From Candidatus Rifleibacteriota bacterium (GTDB lineage Bacteria > Muiribacteriota > Ozemobacteria > Ozemobacterales > Ozemobacteraceae): a stretch of DNA of 64,000 nt. Shown here piece by piece: positions 1 to 8,745 of this stretch. Made by a program: the position numbers and the translations under genes. The notes under the pieces are model-generated. The model was not told where the DNA came from, made no database searches, and saw only the letters and a list, made by a program, of their open reading frames with translations. The stretch lies in the NCBI GenBank assembly GCA_012517355.1, contig JAAYVD010000053.1, positions 1 to 64,000 on the forward strand, given 5' to 3'. The first letter of the stretch is position 1; each line of letters starts with the position of its first letter.

Positions 1-157
1 CCCCCAGCCGGCGCCCGCCCCCGCCCAGGCCGTCCCCGCGCCGGCCCCGGCCCCCGCCCCGGCTTCCGCGCCCGCCCAGCCAAAGAACCCGATCAAGAAG
101 ATCGAAAAAGATCTGAAAGACGTGGGCAAGGGCTTGAAGAACATCTTCAAATGGTGA
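1..157 (+). CDS. C-terminal end of a Pro/Ala-rich protein (partial)
   Basis: The frame beginning at base 2 is open to a TGA at 155-157. It encodes alternating Pro-Ala for about 25 residues, then a basic amphipathic tail (KNPIKKIEKDLKDVGKGLK...) ending in Phe-Lys-Trp. The gene starts before the window, so its function cannot be judged. A proline-alanine linker followed by a lysine-rich helix is common in envelope-spanning or DNA-contacting proteins, but this one is not recognised. The strong codon bias of the open stretch and its clean stop, followed by a separate gene, make it likely to be real. Confidence 0.55.
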   Translation, partial: PQPAPAPAQAVPAPAPAPAPASAPAQPKNPIKKIEKDLKDVGKGLKNIFKW

Positions 158-231
158 TTCGATTGGCCGACGCTAGAATTTTTCCGGGCCATGCGGTAGA
201 GTAGATCCAACTCTTCGTTCGAGGAAGCACG

Positions 232-591
232 ATGCAAAGCAAGGAATCCTTCACCATCCGGGTCCAGGCCAAGGGTGACGTGACCCTCGTCTTCATCAAG
301 GGCGCCTTGGTGGAGGAGGCCGGGGTTGCGCTGGCCGCCGAGGTCGGCCCGAAGATCGACGAAGGCTGCAAGCGGTTCGTCATCGATTTCGGCCATTCGC
401 TGACCATCAGCAGCCCGACCGTGGCCACCATCCTCGATCTTGCCGAGCGGATCGTCGACGGCAAAGGCGGCAAGCTGATCGTGTCGAGTCTCACCGACCT
501 GAACATGAAGGTGTTCGAAATGGTGGGCATCTTCCTGTATGCCGAGGCCTGCCCCACCGTCCAGGAGGCGGAAGTCCAGATCGCCATCTGA
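232..591 (+). CDS. STAS-domain protein (anti-sigma factor antagonist-like)
   Basis: A 119-residue single-domain protein with the pattern of SpoIIAA/RsbV-type STAS domains: an N-terminal strand pair, then FVIDFGHSLTISSPTVATIL, where the Ser-Ser pair sits at the position of the phosphorylatable serine. A glycine-rich turn (DGKGGKLIVSS) and a C-terminal helix follow. Family members switch partner proteins (anti-sigma kinases, phosphatases, chemoreceptor-like complexes) by phosphorylation of that serine. The start is chosen because GAGGAA lies 9 bases upstream of the ATG. No kinase or phosphatase partner lies nearby, so the target is unknown. A hairpin terminator follows the stop, so it looks monocistronic. 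Confidence 0.8.
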   Translation: MQSKESFTIRVQAKGDVTLVFIKGALVEEAGVALAAEVGPKIDEGCKRFVIDFGHSLTISSPTVATILDLAERIVDGKGGKLIVSSLTDLNMKVFEMVGIFLYAEACPTVQEAEVQIAI

Positions 592-629
592 AGGGCCTCC
601 GCCGGGCCTTCCCCCCATCACCGTCCTAG

Positions 630-660
630 AACGAACCTCCCGCCTCGGGAGGTTCGTTTG
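630..660 (+). terminator. Rho-independent terminator after the STAS gene
   Basis: A perfect 13-bp stem (630-642 pairing with 646-658) with a 3-nt loop is followed by a short T run. It lies 39 bases after the STAS stop codon. Confidence 0.75.
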
Positions 661-835
661 TCCGTGATGGTTCCCTCCCTGCTGCCGGTTTTCCGGTGCC
701 GGCCTGACGGATTTTCAGCGGAACGGCCCGCCCCCCCGCGCGGAAGGCCCATCCTGTCCCCCCTCGCAGGTGGTACGGGTTTTGCGGGCCCAGAGGCATC
801 ATTTTCATCATGCAGATCATCGAGGAGGAAACACC

Positions 836-1819
836 GTGATCAAGAGGATGTGTTCGAAGGTCCTGCCGGTGGTCCTGGCGTTCAGCCTGCTGTTCGTCGG
901 GAACGCTTTTGCGGGCAAAGGCCATGGGAACGGCCAGTGCCATCACAAGAAGGTCGGCTTCTTCAAGCGGCTGGGCCGTGCCATCCGCCACATCGGCGAC
1001 CATATCAAGAACGGCTTCATGGACCTGGGCGTCAAGATCAAATACAAGCTCACCGGCCGCAAGTGCCGCGTCTGGGTGTGCGGCCACTACGACCACAACG
1101 GCCACCATGTGAAGGGCCACTGGCGCTACCTGAAGAACTGCCATGGCAAGCCGGGTCAGGGCAACCCCGGGCAGGGCAACAATCCCGGTCAGGGTGAAAA
1201 CCCCGGGCAGGGCGGCGGCCAGCTGCCTCCCCTTCCCCCCGACGAGCCCACCCCGCCGGCGGAACCGCCTGCCGAGCCCACTCCTCCGGCCGAGCCTCCT
1301 GCGGAGCCTCCCGCCGAGCCGACCCCGCCCGCCGAGCCTCCTGCCGAAGAGCCTCCCGCCGAGCAGCCTCCCGCCGAGCAGCCCCCGGCCGAACAGCCCG
1401 GCCAGGGCGATCAGGGCCAGGGCGGCAAGCGCACCCTGGGCATGCTGATGAACGACCTGGTCTCGATGTCCTCCGACATGGACAGCGTGAAGAAGCAGGC
1501 GCTCCAGGCCAAGAAGAGCAAGGCCGACCGGAACATCACCTTCTCCATCGTGGAAGACTACACCCTCCTGGGCAACGACCGGGAAGCCGATGCCAAGACC
1601 CTGGTCAAGGTCGTGACCATGGACCTCGAAAAGAACAACGGGCAGGCAGGCGTCTTCTACACCGCCTTCCTCCGCAACGTCAGCCGGATGACCAAGGCCG
1701 ACCGGGCCTCCATCCGGGACGTCCTCGAAGCCATCAAGACCTTCGTGAAAAACGAAGCCAACGACGGCGGCCGCAACAACCCCTTCCAGGCCCGCCTCGC
1801 GGAGCTCAAGGCCTACTGA
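836..1819 (+). CDS. exported PGQG/PPAE-repeat protein, unknown function
   Basis: Start taken at GTG 836 because GAGGAGGAA ends five bases before it and the product then opens with a textbook signal peptide (MIKRMCSKVLPVVLAFSLLF...NAFA). An upstream in-frame start would bury the signal. The 327-residue protein has three parts. A His/Lys/Gly-rich basic region with a few Cys (about residues 27-105) comes first. A low-complexity linker (about 106-197) follows, built of PGQG/NPGQG units then PPAE/PPAEP/PPAEQ units. Last is a charged, probably helical C-terminal domain (about 198-327, from KRTLGMLMNDL). I do not recognise the family. The layout suggests a cell-surface or periplasmic protein whose two globular ends are held apart by a proline-rich spacer. 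It has its own terminator. Confidence 0.75.
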   Translation: MIKRMCSKVLPVVLAFSLLFVGNAFAGKGHGNGQCHHKKVGFFKRLGRAIRHIGDHIKNGFMDLGVKIKYKLTGRKCRVWVCGHYDHNGHHVKGHWRYLKNCHGKPGQGNPGQGNNPGQGENPGQGGGQLPPLPPDEPTPPAEPPAEPTPPAEPPAEPPAEPTPPAEPPAEEPPAEQPPAEQPPAEQPGQGDQGQGGKRTLGMLMNDLVSMSSDMDSVKKQALQAKKSKADRNITFSIVEDYTLLGNDREADAKTLVKVVTMDLEKNNGQAGVFYTAFLRNVSRMTKADRASIRDVLEAIKTFVKNEANDGGRNNPFQARLAELKAY

Positions 1820-1839
1820 CCCGTCCTTCGACCTGACCA

Positions 1840-1873
1840 GGCCCCGGAACCCCTCGGTTCCGGGGCCTTTCCT
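1840..1873 (+). terminator. Rho-independent terminator
   Basis: A 12-bp perfect stem (1840-1851 with 1856-1867), 4-nt loop CCTC, then TTTCCTC. It lies 20 bases after the stop of the exported repeat protein. Confidence 0.85.
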
Positions 1874-2057
1874 CATTCCCACGCCCCGCCATGGTTCTCG
1901 CAAAGCCAGTCCGCACGGCCCGGCCGGGGCGGGCCCGGGGTTCCGCCCCGGCGGCGGAGGCAGGATGGCGGGAAGCCACTCCGAGGCACATCCGTCCGTC
2001 ACATGGCGGTTCCCGGGTCATTCCGGGGACTTGCTTCCCGGCTCCGGAGAAACTACA

Positions 2058-3626
2058 ATGGAGCCCATGCCATCATCCCGGTCCGGCGTCATCGGGCGCC
2101 TGTTCGTCCTGGCCTCGGCCTTGTTGCTCCTGTCGGCCGTCGTCTTCGTCTTCTATCCCCGGAGCAACCGCCGGTATCACCTGCTCCTGCTCGGCGTCTC
2201 CAAAGGCCGGATCAAACCCATGACCGCCAAGTTCCCGCCCTACCGCGGCAACCGCATGGGCGGGGCAGCCTACGTCAAGAAACGGCTCGACCAGCTGGTG
2301 GCTTCGTTTTCCGGAGAGCCCTACAGCATCCTGTCGATCGGCAGCGAGATCTCGGGCACCGCCGACGCCTACTTCTCCCGCGGGGCCACCACCATCGAGG
2401 TGCTCAACCGCCTGAAGGTCGACGCCATGCTGGTCGGGAACATCGAGTTCACCTACGGCCGGCAACGCCTCGAGGAACTGGCCGGCCTGGCCCATTTCCC
2501 CTTCCTGTCCTCCAATATCACCGCCATGGGCTCCGACGCCCCCCCTCCCTTCCTCCAGAAAGACCAGATCCTCAGCCCCGGCAACGGGCTCAAGATCGGC
2601 GTGGTCGGTCTCACCCCTCCCCAGACCCCGCTGCTGACCTCGGCCGGCAACGTGGCCGGCCTCCGGTTCCTCCCCCCCGGCCGGGAACTGGTCGACCGCG
2701 TGAAATCGCTGCGGGCCCGGGGCGTCGACCTGGTCGTCATGCTCTCGCTCTACGACGACGAGCGCCTGACCGAAACCGAGTGGGCGCAGATCGTCGCCGC
2801 CCGCCCAGACGTCCTGGTGATGGTCGATTTCGAGGTCGATCCCCCCGCCCCGCTCGAAAAGGACGGCATCATCATCAAGACGGTCAGCGGGTACAACCAG
2901 TCCAAGGAGATCGACCAGCTCGACCTCGAGCTGCCGGCTTACGGGGGCCGCATCGCGGCCTGGCAGGGACGGCGGGTCCCGGTCTTCTGCGATGAGACCG
3001 CTCCCGACTCGGGCATGGAGGAATACCTGCGGAACCACGCCGGGGAACTCGAACACCTGAAGGCCGAGCGGGTGGCCGAGTTCGCCGCCGACTACGAACG
3101 GCAGTATGAGCAGGAATGCCCGATCGGCGACCTGGTGGCCGATGCCATGCGCGATCTCTTCCAGGCCGACGTGGCGCTGATGAACAGCGGCGGCATCCAG
3201 GCCGACGTCCGCACCGGCCCCTTCACCCTCGCCGACCTGTTCTCGGTGTTGCCGTTCGACAACCAGGTGGTCGCCATGACCCTGACCGGCCAGGACCTGC
3301 TGGAACTCCTCTCCGTCTCGGCATCCCTCAAGCGGGGCCTGCTCCAGATCTCGGGCGGCCGGTACTCCTTCGCCAACCGCAACACCGAGGACTTCGACCT
3401 GAAGGAGGTCACCATCGGCAACGAGCCGCTCGATCCGGCCCGCACCTACCGGGTGACCACCAACAGCTTCCTGGCCGAGGGCGGGGACGGCTTCTGGGCC
3501 TTCAAAAGAGGGAAGGAAGTCCAGTACGGCCCCCTGCAACGGGAGGCGGTGCGCGCCTACCTTACCGCCCGTTCGGCCTCCGCCCCGATCGCGCTCGCCA
3601 CCGAAGGCCGCATTCTCCGCGAGTGA
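2058..3626 (+). CDS. membrane-anchored 5'-nucleotidase-like protein with degenerate phosphoesterase site
   Basis: The ATG at 2058 follows GGAGA by 8 bases; earlier in-frame ATGs lack a ribosome site. Residues about 13-35 form one membrane anchor. The rest has the two-domain layout of the 5'-nucleotidase/UshA family. The C-terminal domain is well kept (about 339-520: CPIGDLVADAM, NSGGIQAD, LFSVLPFDNQVV, EGGDGFWAF). The N-terminal metallophosphoesterase domain keeps the fold order but has lost the metal ligands. The usual DxH motif reads GVSKGRI, the GD motif reads GSEISG, GNHE reads GNIE (about residues 126-131), the later His of the LSHLG-type motif is Leu (LSLYDD), and GHxH is MVDFEVD. I infer a non-catalytic, nucleotide- or ligand-binding pseudoenzyme facing the periplasm. 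Confidence in family is high, in function low. Confidence 0.8.
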   Translation: MEPMPSSRSGVIGRLFVLASALLLLSAVVFVFYPRSNRRYHLLLLGVSKGRIKPMTAKFPPYRGNRMGGAAYVKKRLDQLVASFSGEPYSILSIGSEISGTADAYFSRGATTIEVLNRLKVDAMLVGNIEFTYGRQRLEELAGLAHFPFLSSNITAMGSDAPPPFLQKDQILSPGNGLKIGVVGLTPPQTPLLTSAGNVAGLRFLPPGRELVDRVKSLRARGVDLVVMLSLYDDERLTETEWAQIVAARPDVLVMVDFEVDPPAPLEKDGIIIKTVSGYNQSKEIDQLDLELPAYGGRIAAWQGRRVPVFCDETAPDSGMEEYLRNHAGELEHLKAERVAEFAADYERQYEQECPIGDLVADAMRDLFQADVALMNSGGIQADVRTGPFTLADLFSVLPFDNQVVAMTLTGQDLLELLSVSASLKRGLLQISGGRYSFANRNTEDFDLKEVTIGNEPLDPARTYRVTTNSFLAEGGDGFWAFKRGKEVQYGPLQREAVRAYLTARSASAPIALATEGRILRE

Positions 3627-3684
3627 TCCCACGGGCCCGGTCGCCGGCCCGGGCCCACGCCACCCCAGCGAGGAGGCCGATCCC

Positions 3685-4353
3685 ATGGATCCCGACATCG
3701 AACGCCTGGCCGAGTCCCTTCCCCCCATCGACGAGCGGGCCCGCGCCGCCAACCTGGCCATGACCAACGCCAATTACGCCTTCCTCGGCGGGGAGGTCGC
3801 CTGGGCCCGGTCCGCCCGCTTCAGCCAGTTCTTCCACCTGGACATCCCGACCGGCACCATCCTGCGGGTCACCTACCACGAAGCCGCCTTCCAGGGCCGC
3901 CTGGCCCGCCGCCTGTGCTTGTGGGGAGACGAGGAATACCTCGAATGCCCCCTTCCCAAGGACTTCGCCACCCTGGTCGCCGGCCCTTTGCGCCGGGCGG
4001 TCGATGTGGCGACGAACGTCGACGGACAGCTGGTGATGACCTTCACCCCGGGAGGCGACGGCGTCGAGCGGGGCAAGACCGCCCTCGACCGACTGTCGCT
4101 GGCCCGCGACCTCGAGATCCTGGCCGCCCCCGAGCCTCCCGACGGCGCGGCCCAGCGGGCCATGAACGACTGCTCCCACGACCGCCGCGAGGAGGTGCAT
4201 CCCGACCCGTCCGATGCTTTCCTCGAGCGCATCTTCACCGTCTGCCGCGACTGCGGGAAGGTCCTGCAACGGCGCGGGTCCTGCGCCCGCGACGGCTGCG
4301 ACTGTTCGCGGCACCACGCCGATTTCATCCGCATCCCCGTCGCCGCCGGGTAG
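3685..4353 (+). CDS. unknown protein with C-terminal Cys/His cluster
   Basis: A 222-residue protein preceded by GAGGAGG at good spacing. The first 150 residues are mixed alpha/beta with no motif I recognise. The last 60 hold CSHDRREEVH, CRDCGK and RGSCARDGCDCSRHH: at least six Cys and several His, arranged like one or two zinc-binding knuckles. It lies 58 bases after the phosphoesterase-like gene and before a gene with its own promoter, so it may be co-transcribed with the former. No function is proposed beyond probable metal binding at the C terminus. Confidence 0.65.
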   Translation: MDPDIERLAESLPPIDERARAANLAMTNANYAFLGGEVAWARSARFSQFFHLDIPTGTILRVTYHEAAFQGRLARRLCLWGDEEYLECPLPKDFATLVAGPLRRAVDVATNVDGQLVMTFTPGGDGVERGKTALDRLSLARDLEILAAPEPPDGAAQRAMNDCSHDRREEVHPDPSDAFLERIFTVCRDCGKVLQRRGSCARDGCDCSRHHADFIRIPVAAG

Positions 4354-4392
4354 CGACCCGCCGGGCGGGGCGGGAAAGGGCCGGCCGGTTCG

Positions 4393-4422
4393 TTGTCTTT
4401 TACGCATTCCCCGTGCTAGAAT
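4393..4422 (+). promoter_or_regulatory. promoter of the GAF-HD-GYP gene
   Basis: TTGTCT (4393-4398), an 18-bp spacer and TAGAAT (4417-4422). The predicted transcription start falls only about 4-5 bases before the ATG at 4434, so the message would be almost leaderless. No Shine-Dalgarno sequence is visible. Confidence 0.55.
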
Positions 4423-4433
4423 GGCCGTCACGC

Positions 4434-6029
4434 ATGTTCGACACGTCGTGGTTCCTGCCCAAGGCCGCTCCCGCCAATGACGGGCTGTTCCGGGAGAACG
4501 AGCTGCTGAAGACCCAGATCCAGGAACTGTTGTCCCTGGAGGAGACGGGCTTCTTCATCGAGCTCGATTCGCTGCTCAAGGCCATCCTCAAGAAGGCCCT
4601 GATCCTGTGCAAGGCGGAGGCCTCCTTCTTCGCGCTCTGCCAGGCCGATCCCAGCCAGCTCGAGGTTCGCATCAGCAACCTGATCCTCGAGGAAAAGATG
4701 GGCACCATCCTGAAGCGCTTCCGCGAGGAATACCCCCGGTGGCAGGAGTCGGAGAGCGAGCTGATTCCCGTCGACGACTTCCTGCTGCTGCCGCTGATCC
4801 GCCGCCACCGCATGTTGGGGGTCATCGGCCTCAAGCTGAACTCCCAGGCTCCCGAGAACGTCTGCGAACTGATGCCCGTCCTGGCCCGTCAGGCGGCCGT
4901 CTCCCTCGAAAGCGCCATCCTCTACGAGCGCATGTTCAAGCGGCTGCTGGTGCTGAGCAACGTGTTCATCCTGGGCAAGGAGATCATCGCCAACCTCGAC
5001 CTGGGAGGCCTGGTCGACAAATTCCTGTCGGTGGCCCGCGACGGCACCGCCAGCGAGATCGGCTGCCTCCTGCTGGTGAAGCCGGGCGAGGATCGGGCCA
5101 CGTTCACCCGCGTGCAGACCCCCGCCGGGCCCGGCAGCTTCGCCTCCACCGCGGCCGTGCTGACCCCGGCCATCCAGAAGGTGCGGCAAAGCCGGCAGCC
5201 CCTGATCCTCGAGAACCTTTCCCAGAGCGAGTTCGCCGCCACCGAAACCGGGCGTTTCGCGGCGGCCACCCTGCGCGACACCCTGCTGCTGCCGCTCTCG
5301 GCCCAGGACGAAGTGCTCGGGGTGATCCAGGTGGCCAACAAGACCGGCCGCTACTCGTATTCCTCGGAAGACCTCGACCTGCTGAAGATCCTGGGCAGCC
5401 AGATCGCCTTCGTCATCCAGAACGCCGACCTGTTCCGCAACCTGCAGCACGCCTACTTCGACACCCTGTCCGCCCTCACCTCGGCCATCGACGCCAAGGA
5501 CAGCTACACCCACGGCCATTCCGAGCGGGTCACCCAGCTGTCGGTCGAGCTCGGCGAGGAGATGGGCTTCACCCCCCAGCGCCTGGAAAACCTGCGGCTG
5601 GCGGGGATGCTGCACGACATCGGCAAGATCGGCATTCCCGAAACCATCCTGAACAAGCCGGGGCGCCTGACGAACGAGGAGTTCGACGTCATCAAGTCCC
5701 ATCCCGACCTGGGGGTGCGCATCCTGGCCAAGGTCGAGTTCCTCACCCACGTCATCCCCTTCATCCGGCACCACCATGAGCGGTTCGACGGGCGCGGCTA
5801 CCCCGCCGGCCTCAAGGGGGAGGACATCCCCCCCGAGGCCCGCATCATCACCATCGCCGACACCTGGGACGCCATGACCTCCGACCGCCCCTACCGCAAG
5901 GCCATGGACGTGAAAAGCGCCCTCGAGGAGATCCTGCGCTGCAAGGGCAGCCAGTTCGATCCCGCCATGGCCGACGCCTTCGCCCGCCTGATCACCCGCC
6001 AGCAGGTCGCCCCCGGCGACACGCCCTGA
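4434..6029 (+). CDS. GAF-GAF-HD-GYP cyclic-di-GMP phosphodiesterase
   Basis: 531 residues. A short N-terminal helix (about 18-35) is followed by two GAF-type sensor regions (about 40-165 and 185-340) and a complete HD-GYP domain. The catalytic signatures are intact: HDIGKIGIPE (His-Asp at about 393), HHERFDGRGYPAG (about 446) and the later ADTWDAMTSDRPYR. Proteins of this class hydrolyse cyclic di-GMP in the cytoplasm under control of small molecules or partners bound by GAF domains. No receiver domain and no membrane segment are present. The start at 4434 is set by the promoter immediately upstream. The gene ends four bases before a HAMP/cyclase-like membrane protein, so the two are very likely translated from one message and act in one signalling pathway (inference). 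Confidence 0.9.
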   Translation: MFDTSWFLPKAAPANDGLFRENELLKTQIQELLSLEETGFFIELDSLLKAILKKALILCKAEASFFALCQADPSQLEVRISNLILEEKMGTILKRFREEYPRWQESESELIPVDDFLLLPLIRRHRMLGVIGLKLNSQAPENVCELMPVLARQAAVSLESAILYERMFKRLLVLSNVFILGKEIIANLDLGGLVDKFLSVARDGTASEIGCLLLVKPGEDRATFTRVQTPAGPGSFASTAAVLTPAIQKVRQSRQPLILENLSQSEFAATETGRFAAATLRDTLLLPLSAQDEVLGVIQVANKTGRYSYSSEDLDLLKILGSQIAFVIQNADLFRNLQHAYFDTLSALTSAIDAKDSYTHGHSERVTQLSVELGEEMGFTPQRLENLRLAGMLHDIGKIGIPETILNKPGRLTNEEFDVIKSHPDLGVRILAKVEFLTHVIPFIRHHHERFDGRGYPAGLKGEDIPPEARIITIADTWDAMTSDRPYRKAMDVKSALEEILRCKGSQFDPAMADAFARLITRQQVAPGDTP

Positions 6030-6033
6030 GGCC

Positions 6034-8592
6034 ATGCTCTTCAGCGCCGAAAACCGGTACCTCGAGCGGGTCTTCCTGCTCGTCATCCTGTTCACCCTGT
6101 CCAGTTTCGCCTACTACTTCAGCATGGCCGACCGGGAGGAGGTGCAGGCCCGGTTCGCCAACCGCCGGGAGGTCCTCGTCAAGCTCCTGGGCCGGGAACT
6201 CCACACGCTCCTCAAGCGCCGGGCCGACCTCACCCCCCGCCTCACCAACCTGCTCGCCGAGGAAGGGGTGGCCTACGCCCTGGTCCAGCAGCCCACCGGC
6301 GAGGTTTTGGCCAAGGCCGAGACGCCTCTGATCTCGGTCGGGGCCCTGTCCGAGGTCGAGACCGAGGCCCTGCGCACCCCGTATCTGTCCTTCTTCCCGA
6401 CCATGGACCCCTCGCAGACCGTCCCCCTGGTCGAGGCGGCGCTGCCTCTCGTCACCGAGTCGGGCCGGAAGGTGGTGCTCCGCGTCGGCTTCTTCGCCAT
6501 GGCGGAAGAGGAGCGGGTCCGCGCGGTGCGGTTCCGCAACGTGCTGGTCTTTTCGGTCCTGCTCCTGGGCCTGTTCACCTACTGGTTCATCCGCCGCCGC
6601 CACTCCTCCGACTTCCAGACCACCCTGATGGGCGGCGTCGGGTTGCTGATCCTGTTGCTGTTTCTGGTCACCCGCTTCGCCCTGCAGCAATGGTACGACA
6701 CCAACTGGCGCCAGAGCTTCGTCCAGCACGGCATGTCCCTGGCGAAGGTGGCCGCCCTGCCCGCCAAGCGGTTTTTGGTCACGGGCGACGACGGCGACCT
6801 GCGCGAGATGCAGTCGTTGTTCGAACTCGACGACAACTACGCCTTCCTGAACGTGGTGAAGGACGAACAGTTCCTGTTCCATTCCGACCCCTCCTACCGG
6901 GGAACGACCTTCACCCCCGACGCCAACTACGCCAAGAGCCTGAACTCGAACCGCCCCCAGGTCTTCCCCCTGCCCGACAGCGATCTCTACGAGGTGCTGA
7001 TCCCCCTGATGGAAGGCCAGCACCGGCTCGGCACCATGCGGCTGGGTTTCCGCAACGCCCTCGGCTACGGGCCCCTCAGCGTCCTGCGCAACCAGCTGGT
7101 CCTGATCTTTCTGGCCGGACTGGTGGTGGCGCTGTTCCTGGGCTACCTCCTGTCCCGGCGGGTCGCCAAGGACATCTCGACCTTCGTCAAGGCGATGGAC
7201 CAGGTCACCGCCGGCGACCTGAGGCAGCAGGTCTACATCGACCGCAACGACGATTTCGGACAATTCGCCCAGGCCTTCAACTTCATGCTGCTCAGCCTGC
7301 GCGAGCGCGACCTGCTCGGCAAGGGGCTGCAGAACTACGTCAGCAAGAGCATCGTCGACAAGACCCTGAAGGCCCTGTCGGCCGAGGAGAAGAACGGGGA
7401 AAAGGTCTTCGCCGTCGCCCTGTTCATGTACTTCCACGGCCTCTCCGACGCCATGGGACGGGTCGGCAGCCCGCAGCTGCTGGCCGAGGTGCGCGACCTC
7501 TACCAGGTCGCCCGCCAGATCAGCCCCACCGGCCTGTCCGCGACCGTGCAGATGACCCCCGTCGGCATCCTCACCATCCTGTCGCACCCGAACCGGCACG
7601 AGACCCTGATGCGGGGCATCCAGACCGGCCAGCTGCTCGCCCAGGCGCTCGGCCGCCGCTCCGAGATCAGCATCGCCCCCAAGCTCACCTTCCATGCCCT
7701 CGAGGTGGTCTACGGGGCCATCGACGACCACGGCCCCCAGGTGGCCCACCTCGGCGAGACGATGCTCGACTTCCGCTCGTTCGGCCAGGTGCAGGACACC
7801 GACGAGGTGATCTTCAGCCAGGAGTCCTTCTACCTGCTGAAGGACGTCGCCACGTTCGACGAGCTCGAGGTCGGCACGGCCGACCAGGGCCGCATCAAAG
7901 GGTTCATCTTCCGGGGTTTCAAGCCCATGGAGGCGCTGCTGGCCGTCTTCCCCGAAGCCTCGGTATGGGTGAAGATCCTGGTGCTCAAGATCATGCGCGG
8001 AGCCACAGGGACCATCCCCGACGACACCCTCCTGGAATGGTTCAAGGACGGGGAATGGAGCGTGCGCTACCACGTTCTCGACGTGATGGAGCGGGTTCGC
8101 CCCCCCGGCCTGCTCGAGTTCGTCATCAGGGTGGTGCAGAGCGAGGCCGAGCCGCGGGTGCTGTCGAAGGCGGTGGCGGTGCTGGGCAAGGTCGGCAACG
8201 ACTCGCACATCCCCATCCTGGCCGAGCGGCTGCGGTCGCCCGACCGCCGGGTCAAGGCCAACACCATCGAAGCCCTCGAGGCGATCGGGGGCCGCAAGGT
8301 CTACGAGTTCTTGAACCTGCTGGTCGACGAGCAGGACAACCGGGTGAAGGCCAACATCCTGATCGCCCTCGGCAAGTACGGCGATCTGCGGGTGTTCGAC
8401 CTGCTCACCAAGATGATCCGGGATCCCGACAAGAACATCCGGGCCTCGGCCGCCTACGCGCTCGGCAAGCTGGGCATGGCCCAGGGCGTCGAACCCCTCA
8501 TCTCGGCCCTCTCCGACAAGGATCTCGGCGTGCGGCGGCAGGTGGTCGCCTCGCTGACCGCCCTGAAGGCCGACCTCGAGATCGACCTCTGA
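6034..8592 (+). CDS. HAMP / degenerate class III cyclase / HEAT-repeat membrane sensor
   Basis: 852 residues. Membrane segments lie near residues 12-30, 173-190, 200-222 and 348-372, flanking two extracytoplasmic sensor regions. A HAMP domain follows (about 365-420). The next 200 residues align in order with adenylate/guanylate cyclase homology domains: the family lead-in (LQNYVSKSIVDKTL) then AVALFMYFHGLSD at about 460, where active cyclases have LFxDIRGFT. The metal-binding Asp is replaced by Tyr and the second metal motif is also absent, so catalysis is improbable. The C-terminal 180 residues are HEAT-like repeats (HIPILAERL, VYEFLNLLVD, RVFDLLTKMI, GVEPLISALS). I infer a transmembrane receptor whose pseudo-cyclase and HEAT array relay a signal to protein partners, perhaps the adjacent HD-GYP enzyme. 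Confidence 0.8.
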   Translation: MLFSAENRYLERVFLLVILFTLSSFAYYFSMADREEVQARFANRREVLVKLLGRELHTLLKRRADLTPRLTNLLAEEGVAYALVQQPTGEVLAKAETPLISVGALSEVETEALRTPYLSFFPTMDPSQTVPLVEAALPLVTESGRKVVLRVGFFAMAEEERVRAVRFRNVLVFSVLLLGLFTYWFIRRRHSSDFQTTLMGGVGLLILLLFLVTRFALQQWYDTNWRQSFVQHGMSLAKVAALPAKRFLVTGDDGDLREMQSLFELDDNYAFLNVVKDEQFLFHSDPSYRGTTFTPDANYAKSLNSNRPQVFPLPDSDLYEVLIPLMEGQHRLGTMRLGFRNALGYGPLSVLRNQLVLIFLAGLVVALFLGYLLSRRVAKDISTFVKAMDQVTAGDLRQQVYIDRNDDFGQFAQAFNFMLLSLRERDLLGKGLQNYVSKSIVDKTLKALSAEEKNGEKVFAVALFMYFHGLSDAMGRVGSPQLLAEVRDLYQVARQISPTGLSATVQMTPVGILTILSHPNRHETLMRGIQTGQLLAQALGRRSEISIAPKLTFHALEVVYGAIDDHGPQVAHLGETMLDFRSFGQVQDTDEVIFSQESFYLLKDVATFDELEVGTADQGRIKGFIFRGFKPMEALLAVFPEASVWVKILVLKIMRGATGTIPDDTLLEWFKDGEWSVRYHVLDVMERVRPPGLLEFVIRVVQSEAEPRVLSKAVAVLGKVGNDSHIPILAERLRSPDRRVKANTIEALEAIGGRKVYEFLNLLVDEQDNRVKANILIALGKYGDLRVFDLLTKMIRDPDKNIRASAAYALGKLGMAQGVEPLISALSDKDLGVRRQVVASLTALKADLEIDL

Positions 8593-8652
8593 CCGGCCCC
8601 GCCTCCTCCCTGTTCCCGCCCGCAAATTTCCGAGGGCAATGCTGTTCCCTAC

Positions 8653-8681
8653 TTGTTTCCGGACCCTTCCCAGGGTAATCT
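8653..8681 (+). promoter_or_regulatory. promoter of TPR-prmA pair
   Basis: TTGTTT (8653-8658), 17-bp spacer, TAATCT (8676-8681), 64 bases before the TPR start codon. Confidence 0.5.
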
Positions 8682-8745
8682 GGAAAGGTCAGCCACCGTT
8701 TCCCGGGGCGCGGGAACCGGGCCGTCGTCGCACAGGAGGCAGCAC

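Noticed and set aside
4428-6095. Open frame on the minus strand opposite the HD-GYP gene
   Set aside because: It is a shadow frame produced by high GC at third positions; the plus strand encodes complete GAF and HD-GYP motifs.
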